From: Candidatus Nitrosotenuis cloacae
Lineage (GTDB): Archaea > Thermoproteota > Nitrososphaeria > Nitrososphaerales > Nitrosopumilaceae
Length of the DNA: 64,000 nucleotides
Assembly (NCBI RefSeq): GCF_000955905.1
Contig: NZ_CP011097.1
Coordinates: forward strand, 507,957-571,956
Reading direction: 5' to 3'
Shown here: one piece after another, positions 7,632-16,521 of the stretch
Layout of the letters: every line of letters begins with the position of its first letter
How positions within the stretch are numbered: the stretch's first letter is position 1
Program-made: the position numbers and the translations under genes
Notes under the pieces: model-generated
The model's input: the letters and a program-made list of their open reading frames with translations, nothing else
Databases searched by the model: none
What the model was told of the DNA's origin: nothing

Positions 7632-10600
7632 TTACCCGTAGAGTTTGTTTGGGTAGGATTTGATTCTGTTTCTGGCTGAGTTTGCTCTTGAGGAACAGAT
7701 TCTATAGTGCTGTCTGGAATTGATTCTACTTGAGGTATATCAGTAGAATTTGATTGAATTGGGTCTGGAGCGGGCGTTTCTCTCGGTGTATCTAATACTG
7801 GTGCTTGTGTAGAGTTGGTGTTTTGTAATGTGGTTGACACATCATTGTTTTCACAGCCTTGTGTTGTAGCAGAGACGTCACTGCATACATCGTCGTGGAT
7901 TCCACCTTGTATGGTATCTTGACCTTCTCCACCCGTAATTACATCTTGACCACTGTTTCCAGAAATAGTATCATCTCCGTGACTGGCATCTATGGTGTCA
8001 TTTCCTGGACCACCAACTATTCTGTCATCTCCATGACCAGCGTCTACTACATCGTGGCCGTCTTGGCCGTAAATCCTGTCATCACCACTGTTACCCTGAA
8101 TGGTGTCATTTCCTGGACCACCAAAGACTCTATCATCGCCATCCCCACCAATAATGCAATCGTCTCCTCCATTTCCTTGGATGGTATCATGGCCACCATT
8201 GCCAAGTATGAGATCTGCCTGATCAGTACCGATCAGTGTATCGTTTCTGTCTGTTCCTTGTATAACTTTGGCAAAATAATCCTGCGTATGACCACAATAC
8301 AATTCTGATGTATTGTTGTTTTTTGCTGTGTCGACTAGGGGTTGTTTTACAGGTGATGGCGTATTTGTCAGGGTTGGCAATGTGACAGATTTCCCATCCA
8401 CATTTTCAATGGGGCAGCAACTCTCAATTGATCCATGATTGTTGTCTATTGTGCCGATATTGATTAGAGTGCCGTCATTTTTGATATCGCCGTTATTGTA
8501 AATTCCATTTGATACATGGTCTGTCTTTACACCAGAATTGTTGATTGTTCCAGAGTTTGTAATGCTTGCCATCCTACCAGCAGCGCCATTTTGTATTATT
8601 CCCGAATTTGTAATGATGTTGGTGTTTTGTAAAATGTTGTTATTGATAATAGAGCCCACATTTGTAATCGTACCGGAACTGGTAATCGTACCTGTGTTTT
8701 CAATTTGCCCTGATCTTTCTGTTATGGCATTTGTAATCACACCAGAACTATCTAGTGTACCGGAATTGGAAAACTCACCGGTATTTGTTATAGTACCAGA
8801 ATTAATCATTGCAGCAGAGTTTGTAAGTTTGCTACCATGGCCAGAATTGTTAATTGTCCCATAATTGGTTAGTGTTCCAGAATTACTCATTTTACCTAGT
8901 TGATTTGTAATCATGTCATAATTATTGAAAATATTGGTGTTTGTAAATTCCTGGCTATTGGTAATGGTTCCGTTATTTGCAAATACTCCATCATTTCTGA
9001 GAAATCTATAATTGGAGATTACTCCATCATTAATGATCATACCATGATCATTGTTTTGAATTGATGATTGGTCTCCAATTGTACCTGTGATTCCAACACG
9101 CATTATGCCAGAATTGATTATGGATGTTTTGTGATCAATTGTTCCTGAATTGTCAAGTGTGCCTGAAGTGTTGGCTATGCTACCCTCTATGGAGCCAGAG
9201 TTTTTGTTGTTTATAGTGCCGTCATTTTTGATATCGCCGTTGAGCAAGCCAGAGTTGTTTATGGTTCCGGAATTGTTATTGACAAAGTTGGTTCTACCAT
9301 ATTGAATAGTTCCTTGCCTGTTGTTGTTTATGATTCCAGAATTGGAAAATATTCCACGATCGTTGTTTAGTATGGTTCCTATGTCGTTTTGTATTACGCC
9401 TGATTCGGCATTTGAGAACGTTCCAAGATTGATTATTCCGGTATATCGTACACCGGAATTTTGAATTGTTATTGTTCCCGAATTGGTAAATGTTCCAGAG
9501 TTTGTAATACCTGCGCTATTTCCGTCAGGAATTAGAGCTATTATGGAGCCAGTATTTGTCATTATAGACTCGTTTGAAATATTGCTTGATGTGGTAATGG
9601 TGCCAGAGCTGCTGAATGTGCCCTGATTTCTGAATGAACCTTTTGTATTATTAACGGAGCCATTGCTTGTTATGGTTCCAGTATTTGTCAGACTATTCTG
9701 GTTTACAATAGCACCTGAGTTGATTATAAGATTTGAATTGGTAAATGATCTAGAGTTGAAATTAAGAGTACCTGCATTGTTGATTGTTCCAGAACTAGTA
9801 AATGTACCAATTACACTGATTGTACCGGAATCTACATTTGAAATCATGCCAGAGTTGTCTCCAGATCTGTTGTCTGTTACGGTAATTGTTCCTGCATTGT
9901 TGATTGTACCTTGATTAGTCGCAATGCCAACCATCACACCATTGTTTGCAATTGTGGCCTTGTTGACAAAACCACTACCGCCGTTTATTGTACCTGCATT
10001 GTTATTGGTAATGTTTGCAAAATTAGTCAAAGCAAATGCATTCATTGTTCCGAAATTTGTTATCTTGTTATAGTTGGACACTGTACCTTGGATGATATCC
10101 AACGTGCCGTAATTTTTGATGGTACCAGTTCCATCATTTTCAAATGTCCCCCCAATACCGAAACTTCCACGATTTTCAATGGTGCCGGAATTTGTCATGA
10201 TGCTTTTTTGTCCGCCATGTATTGTTCCAATATTTTTAATGTATCCTAGATTTGTCATGGTGCTATCGGCCACATCCATCTGTCCGGAATTGGTAATGTT
10301 GCCTTTGTTGTTGATCGTCATATCTTTACCAATGTCGAGTTGAGCCTTGTCGTTTATGATTAGCGTTCCAGAATTTTGTATGCCAAATCCCCTCATTGAT
10401 GATTTGACAGTTACAGTAATGCCAATAGGTATTGTGACATCTGCCTGATCAAGATGGTCTGTGCTTAAACCCCACGTAGCTGGATCATCAAAATAACCAG
10501 ATTTTACTGCAGTGTATGATGTGATGGCGTTAGCATCATGAATTGAAAACCCAACAAGAATTGTTGTTATAATAATTGAAAATAAAACCGCTCTACTCAA
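7628..10600 (-). CDS. giant secreted beta-helix protein with RTX-type calcium repeats
   Basis: About 990 residues from a TTG at 10600, chosen because it opens a clean signal peptide (MSRAVLFSIIITTILVGFSI, cut near DANA) and has a TATA-like TTTATTTC about 30 bp upstream. A longer reading to 10735 would run into the MFS gene. After a GYFDDPATWG opening come roughly 700 residues of short NSGTI/NNGTI-type repeats predicted to coil as a parallel beta-helix. About twelve nonapeptide repeats of GGxGxDxx type (for example GNDTIQGNSGDDRIYG) follow, which in RTX proteins bind calcium. The last 90 residues are Pro/Thr/Gln-rich. Probably a cell-surface or adhesion protein. Confidence 0.85.
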   Translation of the reverse strand: MSRAVLFSIIITTILVGFSIHDANAITSYTAVKSGYFDDPATWGLSTDHLDQADVTIPIGITVTVKSSMRGFGIQNSGTLIINDKAQLDIGKDMTINNKGNITNSGQMDVADSTMTNLGYIKNIGTIHGGQKSIMTNSGTIENRGSFGIGGTFENDGTGTIKNYGTLDIIQGTVSNYNKITNFGTMNAFALTNFANITNNNAGTINGGSGFVNKATIANNGVMVGIATNQGTINNAGTITVTDNRSGDNSGMISNVDSGTISVIGTFTSSGTINNAGTLNFNSRSFTNSNLIINSGAIVNQNSLTNTGTITSNGSVNNTKGSFRNQGTFSSSGTITTSSNISNESIMTNTGSIIALIPDGNSAGITNSGTFTNSGTITIQNSGVRYTGIINLGTFSNAESGVIQNDIGTILNNDRGIFSNSGIINNNRQGTIQYGRTNFVNNNSGTINNSGLLNGDIKNDGTINNKNSGSIEGSIANTSGTLDNSGTIDHKTSIINSGIMRVGITGTIGDQSSIQNNDHGMIINDGVISNYRFLRNDGVFANNGTITNSQEFTNTNIFNNYDMITNQLGKMSNSGTLTNYGTINNSGHGSKLTNSAAMINSGTITNTGEFSNSGTLDSSGVITNAITERSGQIENTGTITSSGTITNVGSIINNNILQNTNIITNSGIIQNGAAGRMASITNSGTINNSGVKTDHVSNGIYNNGDIKNDGTLINIGTIDNNHGSIESCCPIENVDGKSVTLPTLTNTPSPVKQPLVDTAKNNNTSELYCGHTQDYFAKVIQGTDRNDTLIGTDQADLILGNGGHDTIQGNGGDDCIIGGDGDDRVFGGPGNDTIQGNSGDDRIYGQDGHDVVDAGHGDDRIVGGPGNDTIDASHGDDTISGNSGQDVITGGEGQDTIQGGIHDDVCSDVSATTQGCENNDVSTTLQNTNSTQAPVLDTPRETPAPDPIQSNSTDIPQVESIPDSTIESVPQEQTQPETESNPTQTNSTGN

Positions 10601-10650
10601 TACGTACGTGTGATAATGATGTTGAAATAAACCTGATCTTGCTATGGTTA

Positions 10651-11745
10651 TTACTTTTTGATCTTTAATGAAACCAAAAATGCTACACTGCAAACCACAA
10701 CTGCAAAATACATCACCATTACATGCCCGTACCAAAATGCTATGCTACCAGCAACTACAGGACCTATCACATTTGCAATCGATATTGTGGAATTAAAAAC
10801 ACCAGTAGATGTTGACTTTGGATTATTTTCCATTAGGTGAATGCTTCCACCAATATACAAAAACGCCCAAGTGACACCAACTAGCGCCATACAGGGAATT
10901 GCCATCCACCAATCACTCATCACCGCCATTCCGGCAAACACCAAAACAGTTAACCCAATTCCGATTTTGAACTTGGTAATGTTGTGTGTGGTAATTTTAC
11001 CACCCATCAGATTCATCAGAACAAACGCAGAAGCCGTATTGGCAACATATACGATAGACACCTCATACAGCTTGGCGCCAAATGCCTGAGTCAGCACCAA
11101 AGGAAGTATAGTCCAAACAGACGTTGCGCCAATATGCCTAAGCAAGAGCGATAAAAACAAGTACTTGTTTTTTGCAATCACCTTTTTTGTAGTGCCTGAC
11201 TCTACCTCCTTTGCCATGGTGTAGTTTGGCATTCTTGCAGAAAACACAAGGCCTGCCAAAAACAAAGAGGCACTAATCAGAAATATCGTCTTTTCATTGT
11301 TTGCAACACCAGCTGCCACAATTCCTGCCAGCCATCCCAAAGCATGAAATGAAATCACAGATGCGACCTTGGATTTGTCCTTGCCTGATTCATACGTATA
11401 TGCGAGCATTGCAGGCACCATCATACCACTGGTAACCCCAGCACCCAGTCGAACCAAAAGCAGGTAAAACGAGTTATCCGCAATATAGTGCAGGCCAAAC
11501 ATTGCAGCGCATCCAATGAACCCAATTCGAATAAACGTCAGCCTGACTCCACGAGCATCCGAGATTCTGCCAAAGTACAGACCGGACAGAATCTGCGCCA
11601 AAAAGAACGATGCTATGGTTAGTCCGACTTCGAAAATATTGCTAGTCAGTGATTGCGCCAAAATTGGCATGAACACATATACGATTGAGACGCCTGCGTG
11701 CTGAAAGAATGTTGCACCTCTAAGTAAATTATTTAGTTGCTGCAT
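10651..11745 (-). CDS. MFS transporter
   Basis: A 364-residue membrane protein with about 11-12 hydrophobic helices. The segment GLYFGRISDARGVRLTFIRIG matches the conserved G-x-x-x-D-R/K loop between helices 2 and 3 of the major facilitator superfamily. The substrate cannot be inferred. A TATA-like AATTAAATTAAT lies about 30 bp before the ATG. It has its own promoter, and the beta-helix gene downstream begins 51 bp after its stop. Confidence 0.88.
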   Translation of the reverse strand: MQQLNNLLRGATFFQHAGVSIVYVFMPILAQSLTSNIFEVGLTIASFFLAQILSGLYFGRISDARGVRLTFIRIGFIGCAAMFGLHYIADNSFYLLLVRLGAGVTSGMMVPAMLAYTYESGKDKSKVASVISFHALGWLAGIVAAGVANNEKTIFLISASLFLAGLVFSARMPNYTMAKEVESGTTKKVIAKNKYLFLSLLLRHIGATSVWTILPLVLTQAFGAKLYEVSIVYVANTASAFVLMNLMGGKITTHNITKFKIGIGLTVLVFAGMAVMSDWWMAIPCMALVGVTWAFLYIGGSIHLMENNPKSTSTGVFNSTISIANVIGPVVAGSIAFWYGHVMVMYFAVVVCSVAFLVSLKIKK

Positions 11746-11798
11746 GAAGTGCTTTGATCCAAAATCTGATTAATTTAATTCAAGATGATGATTTTCTG

Positions 11799-12080
11799 TT
11801 AGTCTTTTCCAAATACTGATTTGTGGTCACAAACACGTAGCAAGTGAATGATATTTTCTTTATACTCTATTCTGTAGACTATTCTATCGTGTCTGTTCAG
11901 TTCATATGACCAAACTCGGAGATTTGACTTGTATTCTCCCAAATCTGCTGGATTTTCTGACTCTGAAAGAATTATGAGTGCTTTATCGACGATCTCTTGA
12001 CGAACTGATCCTAAATTCTTGTATTGTCTGTCAAATATTTTGGCTCTAAGAATTTGCCACACTTTTATGCAAGTCCTCAA
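11799..12080 (-). CDS. RelE/ParE-family toxin
   Basis: Up to 93 residues. It starts either at the TTG at 12080 or, perhaps more likely, the GTG at 12062. RelE-fold features are the core AKIFDRQYKNLG, the Arg-rich turn LRVWSYELNRHDRIVYRI and the C-terminal strand HLLRVCDHKSVFG. RelE/ParE toxins cut mRNA on the ribosome or poison gyrase, and which applies here is unknown. It overlaps the end of a 54-residue antitoxin candidate upstream, as is normal for these modules. Confidence 0.75.
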   Translation of the reverse strand: MRTCIKVWQILRAKIFDRQYKNLGSVRQEIVDKALIILSESENPADLGEYKSNLRVWSYELNRHDRIVYRIEYKENIIHLLRVCDHKSVFGKD

Positions 12081-12210
12081 TTGCCTCTTGAGCTGTTTTG
12101 AAGACTCGTCCGCGTTTTTCTTTTAGTGCTTTTTTAACATCACGTATCTCCTCGTCTGAAAGTGGAGGGGAGTGAATCTTTGCTTTGGACAATGGTCTTG
12201 TATGTGTCAT
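12046..12210 (-). CDS. antitoxin candidate of the RelE/ParE pair
   Basis: A 54-residue reading frame from an ATG at 12210 to a TAG at 12046, starting MTHTRPLSKAK and containing LSDEEIRDVKKALKEKRGR and KTAQEAIEDLHKS. It is charged and helical with a short N-terminal tail. It lies immediately upstream of, and overlaps, the toxin reading frame. Size, order and overlap are those of an antitoxin. The family is not recognised and the call rests mostly on context. Confidence 0.6.
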   Translation of the reverse strand: MTHTRPLSKAKIHSPPLSDEEIRDVKKALKEKRGRVFKTAQEAIEDLHKSVANS

Positions 12211-12276
12211 GTAATTAATTAACGATCTTCTTATTGCTAATAAAAAGAGGGGTAACTATATCATAACCGGATCAGA

Positions 12277-14769
12277 TTACAGCACAAAATACTCTGCTTG
12301 TGGATGATGCACAACTATTGCAGCAGTTGATTGCTCTGGTATGATCTGACCGGCTTCTGTTATCTCCATGCCTGATTTTGTAGGATCTATTAGCTTCCAG
12401 ACCTTGTGGTGCTCTGATACATCGGGACAGCTTGGATAGCCCCATGAATATCGAAGGCCGCGCTTGCCTACGTTCAATTCTTTTCTGATTCGCTCATTTA
12501 CCAATTCTGCCATTGCCTCTGCAGTCTCCACTGCTAAGCCGTGCAGATAATATGCATCAGTGTATCTGTCCTCTTTGTTCCACCTATCAATCACTTCCTG
12601 GACTCTATTTCCTACAGTCACTGATTGGAATGCAACAAGGTCGTTCTCACCAAAATAATCGCTCAGACACAAATGCTTGCTCTGCGACGATCGTGGAAAC
12701 TTGAACTCTATTTTCTCGCCATTTGGAGCATCAACTAGAAGATTATCTCCCTTTGGATTACAAACAAAGTAACCATACGCTGCACTTGGCTCAAAGAGTT
12801 TCTCTTCTAGTACTTTTCTCTTCCACTCTTCTAGTAGTTTTTCACCTTCAATATCCGAGGTCTCCATTCCACGTCCGCGCAGACCCCAAGACAGCACAAA
12901 GAGTGATTTTTTGGACAGATACTTCCAGACCTCTTGCAGATCAAAGTCTTTTGGTTCTAGTCTTATTGGTGTATTGAGGATTGGTGCCACTGGTGGCGTT
13001 ACCGGCTTGATATCAGAACGAGGAATCTCGCCCTGTGCTTTTTCGACTTTGGTCTCTTGCCAGTTTTGTATCTTTGAGTGCCATTCCTGGACAAACTTTG
13101 TTTTCTCTGATGATACCAGCTTGTCCATTGTCTTTAGTCCCTCAAACATTGTCTTGCAATAAAATACACCATACGGATAGATGCTGCCCTCTTTTGCTAT
13201 TCGATTGATGTAGTTTGAGTTGATTGCAGCACCACCACATAAAACCGGAATTTCCAGCTTGTTTTCACGCGCAAATTCCACAAAGTGTTGCATCTGCTTT
13301 GATGTTGATACCAAAAGTGCTGATAATCCAATTGCGTCTGGCTTTACTTCGTTTATTTTTTCTACAAACTTTTGCAGTGGGACCTGCTTGCCGAGATCAT
13401 ATACCGTATAGCCATTGTTCTCAAAGATGGTCTTGACCAGGTTTTTGCCAATGTCGTGTACATCTCCATATACTGTACCCAGGACAAGCTTACCCTTGCT
13501 GGTTCCCTCCTCCTTTAGGAGATATTTTTCCAGCTCCACAACCGATGCCTTCATGCATTCTGCAGATTTTAGTACAAATGGTAGAATCAATTCACCTGCA
13601 CCAAACTTGTCGCCAACCTCTTTCATTGCAGGCAACAAATCGTCATTTAGTGTGGCAATTGCTGCATCATGCGTGATTTCTTTTGGGGCATTGATGACCA
13701 ACCTGCCTTCTTTTTCCTGTGTAATGTTTTTCTGATTAATTTTTTCCGCAATGGCAGACACCACATCATTTTCAATTCCATCCTTTAGGCGGTTTATGAT
13801 TCTGAAATTGGCGCGCTTGCCTGCAGGCCAGCTTGGGTCGACTTCTACCTTTCTTGATGTAGTGAATTGCGTACCTGTTTTTTCAAAATGAGTGATTACC
13901 TCAGCTAGCGCATTTTGGTGAGTGTTGAATATGAGTGCCTCCACCAGCTTGCGCTCAACCTCATCAATTTCACCATATGGAATGATCTCCTTTGCATTTA
14001 CTATGGCAGAGTCAAGGCCTGCTTTTACTGCGTGATACAAAAACACGGAATTTAGTATCTTTCTTGCAGCCGGTGCCAACCCAAATGAAATGTTGCTCAG
14101 ACCCAAGACAGTAAATGCATTTGGGAATCTCTGTTTTACCATCTTGATTCCCTCTAGTGTGTTTTTGCCGGCATCCAAAAACTCGGCCTCGCCAGTTGCC
14201 AAAGTAAATGTCAAAACATCAAATACAAACTGTTCTTCCTTTAGGCCGTATTTTTTCCCAGTCTCGTATAATAGCTCAGCAGTCTCTACTTTTTCCTGCG
14301 GTGTCTTTGCCATGCCTTTTGGACCAATGCATAACGCAACTGCCGGAAGCCCGTACTTTGCCATTAGTGGCGCAAGCTTGTGAAATCGAGAGCCATCACC
14401 TTCTAGATTAATAGAATTGATCATAGGCCTGCCAGGGATTTGATGTATGGCAGTTTCAATCACTATGGGATCAGTAGAGTCAATCACTAGTGGCGCATCA
14501 ATCTCTAGTGATAATCGTTTTACTAGTTTTTTCATAAACTCCAATTCGTCTGATCTTTCAGTTGTGGCAACGCATACATCCAGACAATGCGCCCCATCCT
14601 CTACTTGGATTCGTGCAAGATCAATCAATCCATCAAAATCATCTGATAGCACCAGTTGCTTTGCCTTTTTAGAGCCCTGCGTGTTTAGGCGCTCGCCGAT
14701 GATTAGTGGTGCGGGCAACTGTCTTAGCTCCACTGCCTTTAGTGATGAGCTTACTCGTGCAATTTTCAA
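12277..14769 (-). CDS. metH: methionine synthase, cobalamin-dependent: pterin, B12 and activation domains
   Basis: An 830-residue product lacking the N-terminal homocysteine-binding domain of full MetH. Domains in order: pterin-binding TIM barrel (about 1-280, with INSINLEGDG), cobalamin cap and Rossmann domain (about 340-560, with the DVHDIGKN cobalt-ligand motif) and the AdoMet-dependent reactivation domain (about 610-830, with RYSWGYPSCPD). It starts at a TTG; no in-frame ATG lies nearby. The missing domain is encoded separately at 15563-16507, so MetH is split. It transfers the methyl group from a methyl-pterin to homocysteine; the archaeal pterin carrier could be a tetrahydromethanopterin. 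Confidence 0.93.
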   Translation of the reverse strand: MKIARVSSSLKAVELRQLPAPLIIGERLNTQGSKKAKQLVLSDDFDGLIDLARIQVEDGAHCLDVCVATTERSDELEFMKKLVKRLSLEIDAPLVIDSTDPIVIETAIHQIPGRPMINSINLEGDGSRFHKLAPLMAKYGLPAVALCIGPKGMAKTPQEKVETAELLYETGKKYGLKEEQFVFDVLTFTLATGEAEFLDAGKNTLEGIKMVKQRFPNAFTVLGLSNISFGLAPAARKILNSVFLYHAVKAGLDSAIVNAKEIIPYGEIDEVERKLVEALIFNTHQNALAEVITHFEKTGTQFTTSRKVEVDPSWPAGKRANFRIINRLKDGIENDVVSAIAEKINQKNITQEKEGRLVINAPKEITHDAAIATLNDDLLPAMKEVGDKFGAGELILPFVLKSAECMKASVVELEKYLLKEEGTSKGKLVLGTVYGDVHDIGKNLVKTIFENNGYTVYDLGKQVPLQKFVEKINEVKPDAIGLSALLVSTSKQMQHFVEFARENKLEIPVLCGGAAINSNYINRIAKEGSIYPYGVFYCKTMFEGLKTMDKLVSSEKTKFVQEWHSKIQNWQETKVEKAQGEIPRSDIKPVTPPVAPILNTPIRLEPKDFDLQEVWKYLSKKSLFVLSWGLRGRGMETSDIEGEKLLEEWKRKVLEEKLFEPSAAYGYFVCNPKGDNLLVDAPNGEKIEFKFPRSSQSKHLCLSDYFGENDLVAFQSVTVGNRVQEVIDRWNKEDRYTDAYYLHGLAVETAEAMAELVNERIRKELNVGKRGLRYSWGYPSCPDVSEHHKVWKLIDPTKSGMEITEAGQIIPEQSTAAIVVHHPQAEYFVL

Positions 14770-14977
14770 TTCTATCTCAAAGTCGTTGCATTTTGTAAAT
14801 ATATGACGGTTTTTCTATTATTGACCGTATAGTTAGGGTAATTCGTTTTGGAATATGCGGATCATACTGTATCATCCAGAATCATTCGTATTCTCCATAT
14901 TGGATTCATTTCACATTGATATGTGGTAAACAAGGCTTTTATCGTGGTGTGAGATTCGCACTTTTGGTACTACATTC

Positions 14978-15148
14978 ATGTCATCATCTGATACTCCCCG
15001 CAGAAGCGATGATGTTGTTACTGTTCTCTACAAGTTTGTAGGCCAAAAGGAGGACAAAATCCAATGCACCTATTTTCAGTACAAGAACCTAAAGGAATTA
15101 CCAGACATGGAATATTGTAAAATAATAAAAGAAAATGATCTAGAATAA
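14978..15148 (+). CDS. small acidic protein, unknown function
   Basis: A 56-residue frame from ATG 14978 to TAA 15146-15148, starting MSSSDTPRRSDD and ending KENDLE. The middle, VVTVLYKFVGQKEDKIQCTY, looks like two beta-strands. No family is recognised. It sits between the two metH genes and converges on the RHH-like gene with a 7-bp gap. A TGGTACTA motif ends 5 bp before its ATG. It is probably real, given its clean frame and placement. Confidence 0.45.
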   Translation: MSSSDTPRRSDDVVTVLYKFVGQKEDKIQCTYFQYKNLKELPDMEYCKIIKENDLE

Positions 15149-15155
15149 GAGAAAT

Positions 15156-15431
15156 TTATTCTGCCATCTTTTTGACAAAGTCAGAAATCAGATCCTCGCT
15201 AAATGTGATGGTTTTATCATCAACTAGTGTCTTGATCTTTTGCCAGTCTGCACGGCTCATCTTTTTTGTCTGCATCAGACCAGCTGATACCAGTATGTTT
15301 AGTACTACTGATAAGCTCCAAGTCTGATCAGTCTTCTCAATTAGCCGTGCTTGAATTCTGCGTACTTTTGTCTCAATTTCCTTTTCCAGTGTTATGCTTT
15401 TCTTGCTTTTTGGAACTGATTTTGTTGTCAT
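15156..15431 (-). CDS. small RHH-like DNA-binding protein
   Basis: A 91-residue basic protein. The stretch KSITLEKEIETKVRRIQARL followed by TWSLSVVLNILVSAGL resembles a ribbon-helix-helix fold (one strand, two helices). The protein encoded at 59280-59456 has the same layout (RITFTIDEDLDKKIRHLQ then WSYSSVLSVILEEGL), so the two are related. A TATA-like TTTTTATATC lies about 28 bp before the ATG, with two TGGTAC[T/C]A motifs further upstream. Lying between two met genes, it may regulate them, but that is inference. Confidence 0.6.
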   Translation of the reverse strand: MTTKSVPKSKKSITLEKEIETKVRRIQARLIEKTDQTWSLSVVLNILVSAGLMQTKKMSRADWQKIKTLVDDKTITFSEDLISDFVKKMAE

Positions 15432-15562
15432 TGTTGTGCCTCAGAGATCTTGATATAAAAATCCCCTCTGCCAAATATGGAAAAGTCAGGCATTACTCTA
15501 TTGTGATGGTACCACTGAACAACATCATGCTTTTATCAAATTAGTACCATTTTTGGAAATTT

Positions 15563-16507
15563 CTATTTTGTACTATCAATTACTTTGCGCAAGGCTGCAA
15601 TGTGTGACGGATTTGTACCGCAACATCCGCCGATAATTCTCACCTTTTTGTATTTTGAGATAAAATCATGTAATGCATCAGCCATTTTCTCTGGCGTCAT
15701 TTTGTAGACAGCTTGACCTCCCTCGTTTTCTGGCATGCCGGCATTTGGTACCACTAGTAGATTCAACTCGTTTTGCTCATCCAGCCAGCGAACACTAGAT
15801 GTCATCTCTATTGGACCAGTAGAGCAGTTCAGACCAAACACGTCGATTCCCATGTCGGATACCGTGGTGTATGCTGCTTGCACGTTTGTGCCAAGCAACA
15901 TCTTTCCGTACTGGTCTAGTGTTACGTTTGCAATTAGGGGAACTTTTTTTGTCTTTTTCATTGCTTCTTGAGCTCCTTCGATTGCAAGCTTTACCTCCAA
16001 AATATCTTGGCTTGTCTCTATTAGCAATGCATCAGAGCCGCCCAAAATCAAGCCCTCTGCTTGTAATTCGTATGCTTTTTTGATCTCATCCAGTGATATT
16101 TGCCCCAAGTCAGGATCATTTGAGCTTGGCAAAAATCCAGTAGGGCCCATGCTACCAATGACATAGCGCGGTTTATCGGAAAACTCTGATACCACATCGG
16201 ATGCAAGCTCGGCAATCTTTCTATTGATTTCAACTGTTTTATCGCCATATCCGTATTCGTCGAGTTTTAGCTTGTTGGAGCCAAACGAGTTTGTCTCGAT
16301 GCAGTCTGCACCTGCCTCCAAATAATTACGATGAATTTTTTTTATCCATTCGGGATGTGTCAGAATTAATCCGTCATTGAATCCGTCCTTGCCATCAGGA
16401 AAGTCTTCCGGTTTTGGATTAAATCGCTGGATCTCAGTTCCCATCGCACCATCAAATAGCAAAATTCTTTCTTGCATTGCATCCAAAAAATTCTTTTTTT
16501 GTGCCAT
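15563..16507 (-). CDS. homocysteine S-methyltransferase domain (MetH N-terminal domain as a separate gene)
   Basis: A 314-residue homocysteine-binding barrel. The opening LLFDGAMGTEIQRF and the zinc ligands (a Cys in FGLNCSTGP and the pair in RIIGGCCGTNPSHI) are those of the MetH/BHMT family. In most bacteria this domain is fused to the N terminus of MetH; here it is free and lies about 0.8 kb from the remaining MetH domains at 12277-14769. The two products presumably act together to make methionine. It starts 14 bp after the MTHFR-like gene and is probably co-transcribed with it. Confidence 0.92.
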   Translation of the reverse strand: MAQKKNFLDAMQERILLFDGAMGTEIQRFNPKPEDFPDGKDGFNDGLILTHPEWIKKIHRNYLEAGADCIETNSFGSNKLKLDEYGYGDKTVEINRKIAELASDVVSEFSDKPRYVIGSMGPTGFLPSSNDPDLGQISLDEIKKAYELQAEGLILGGSDALLIETSQDILEVKLAIEGAQEAMKKTKKVPLIANVTLDQYGKMLLGTNVQAAYTTVSDMGIDVFGLNCSTGPIEMTSSVRWLDEQNELNLLVVPNAGMPENEGGQAVYKMTPEKMADALHDFISKYKKVRIIGGCCGTNPSHIAALRKVIDSTK

Positions 16508-16521
16508 GGAGTGATTTGAGA

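Noticed and set aside
8538-8864. Plus-strand open frame rich in VIVPELV repeats over the beta-helix gene
   Set aside because: It and similar frames at 9663-9914 and 10116-10343 are antisense readings of the repeated NSGTI codons. No start signals were seen.
14820-14977. Possible cobalamin or SAM riboswitch before the metH genes
   Set aside because: I found only short inverted repeats (for example ACGGT/ACCGT) and no conserved B12-box or SAM-box core. Such riboswitches are also rare in archaea.
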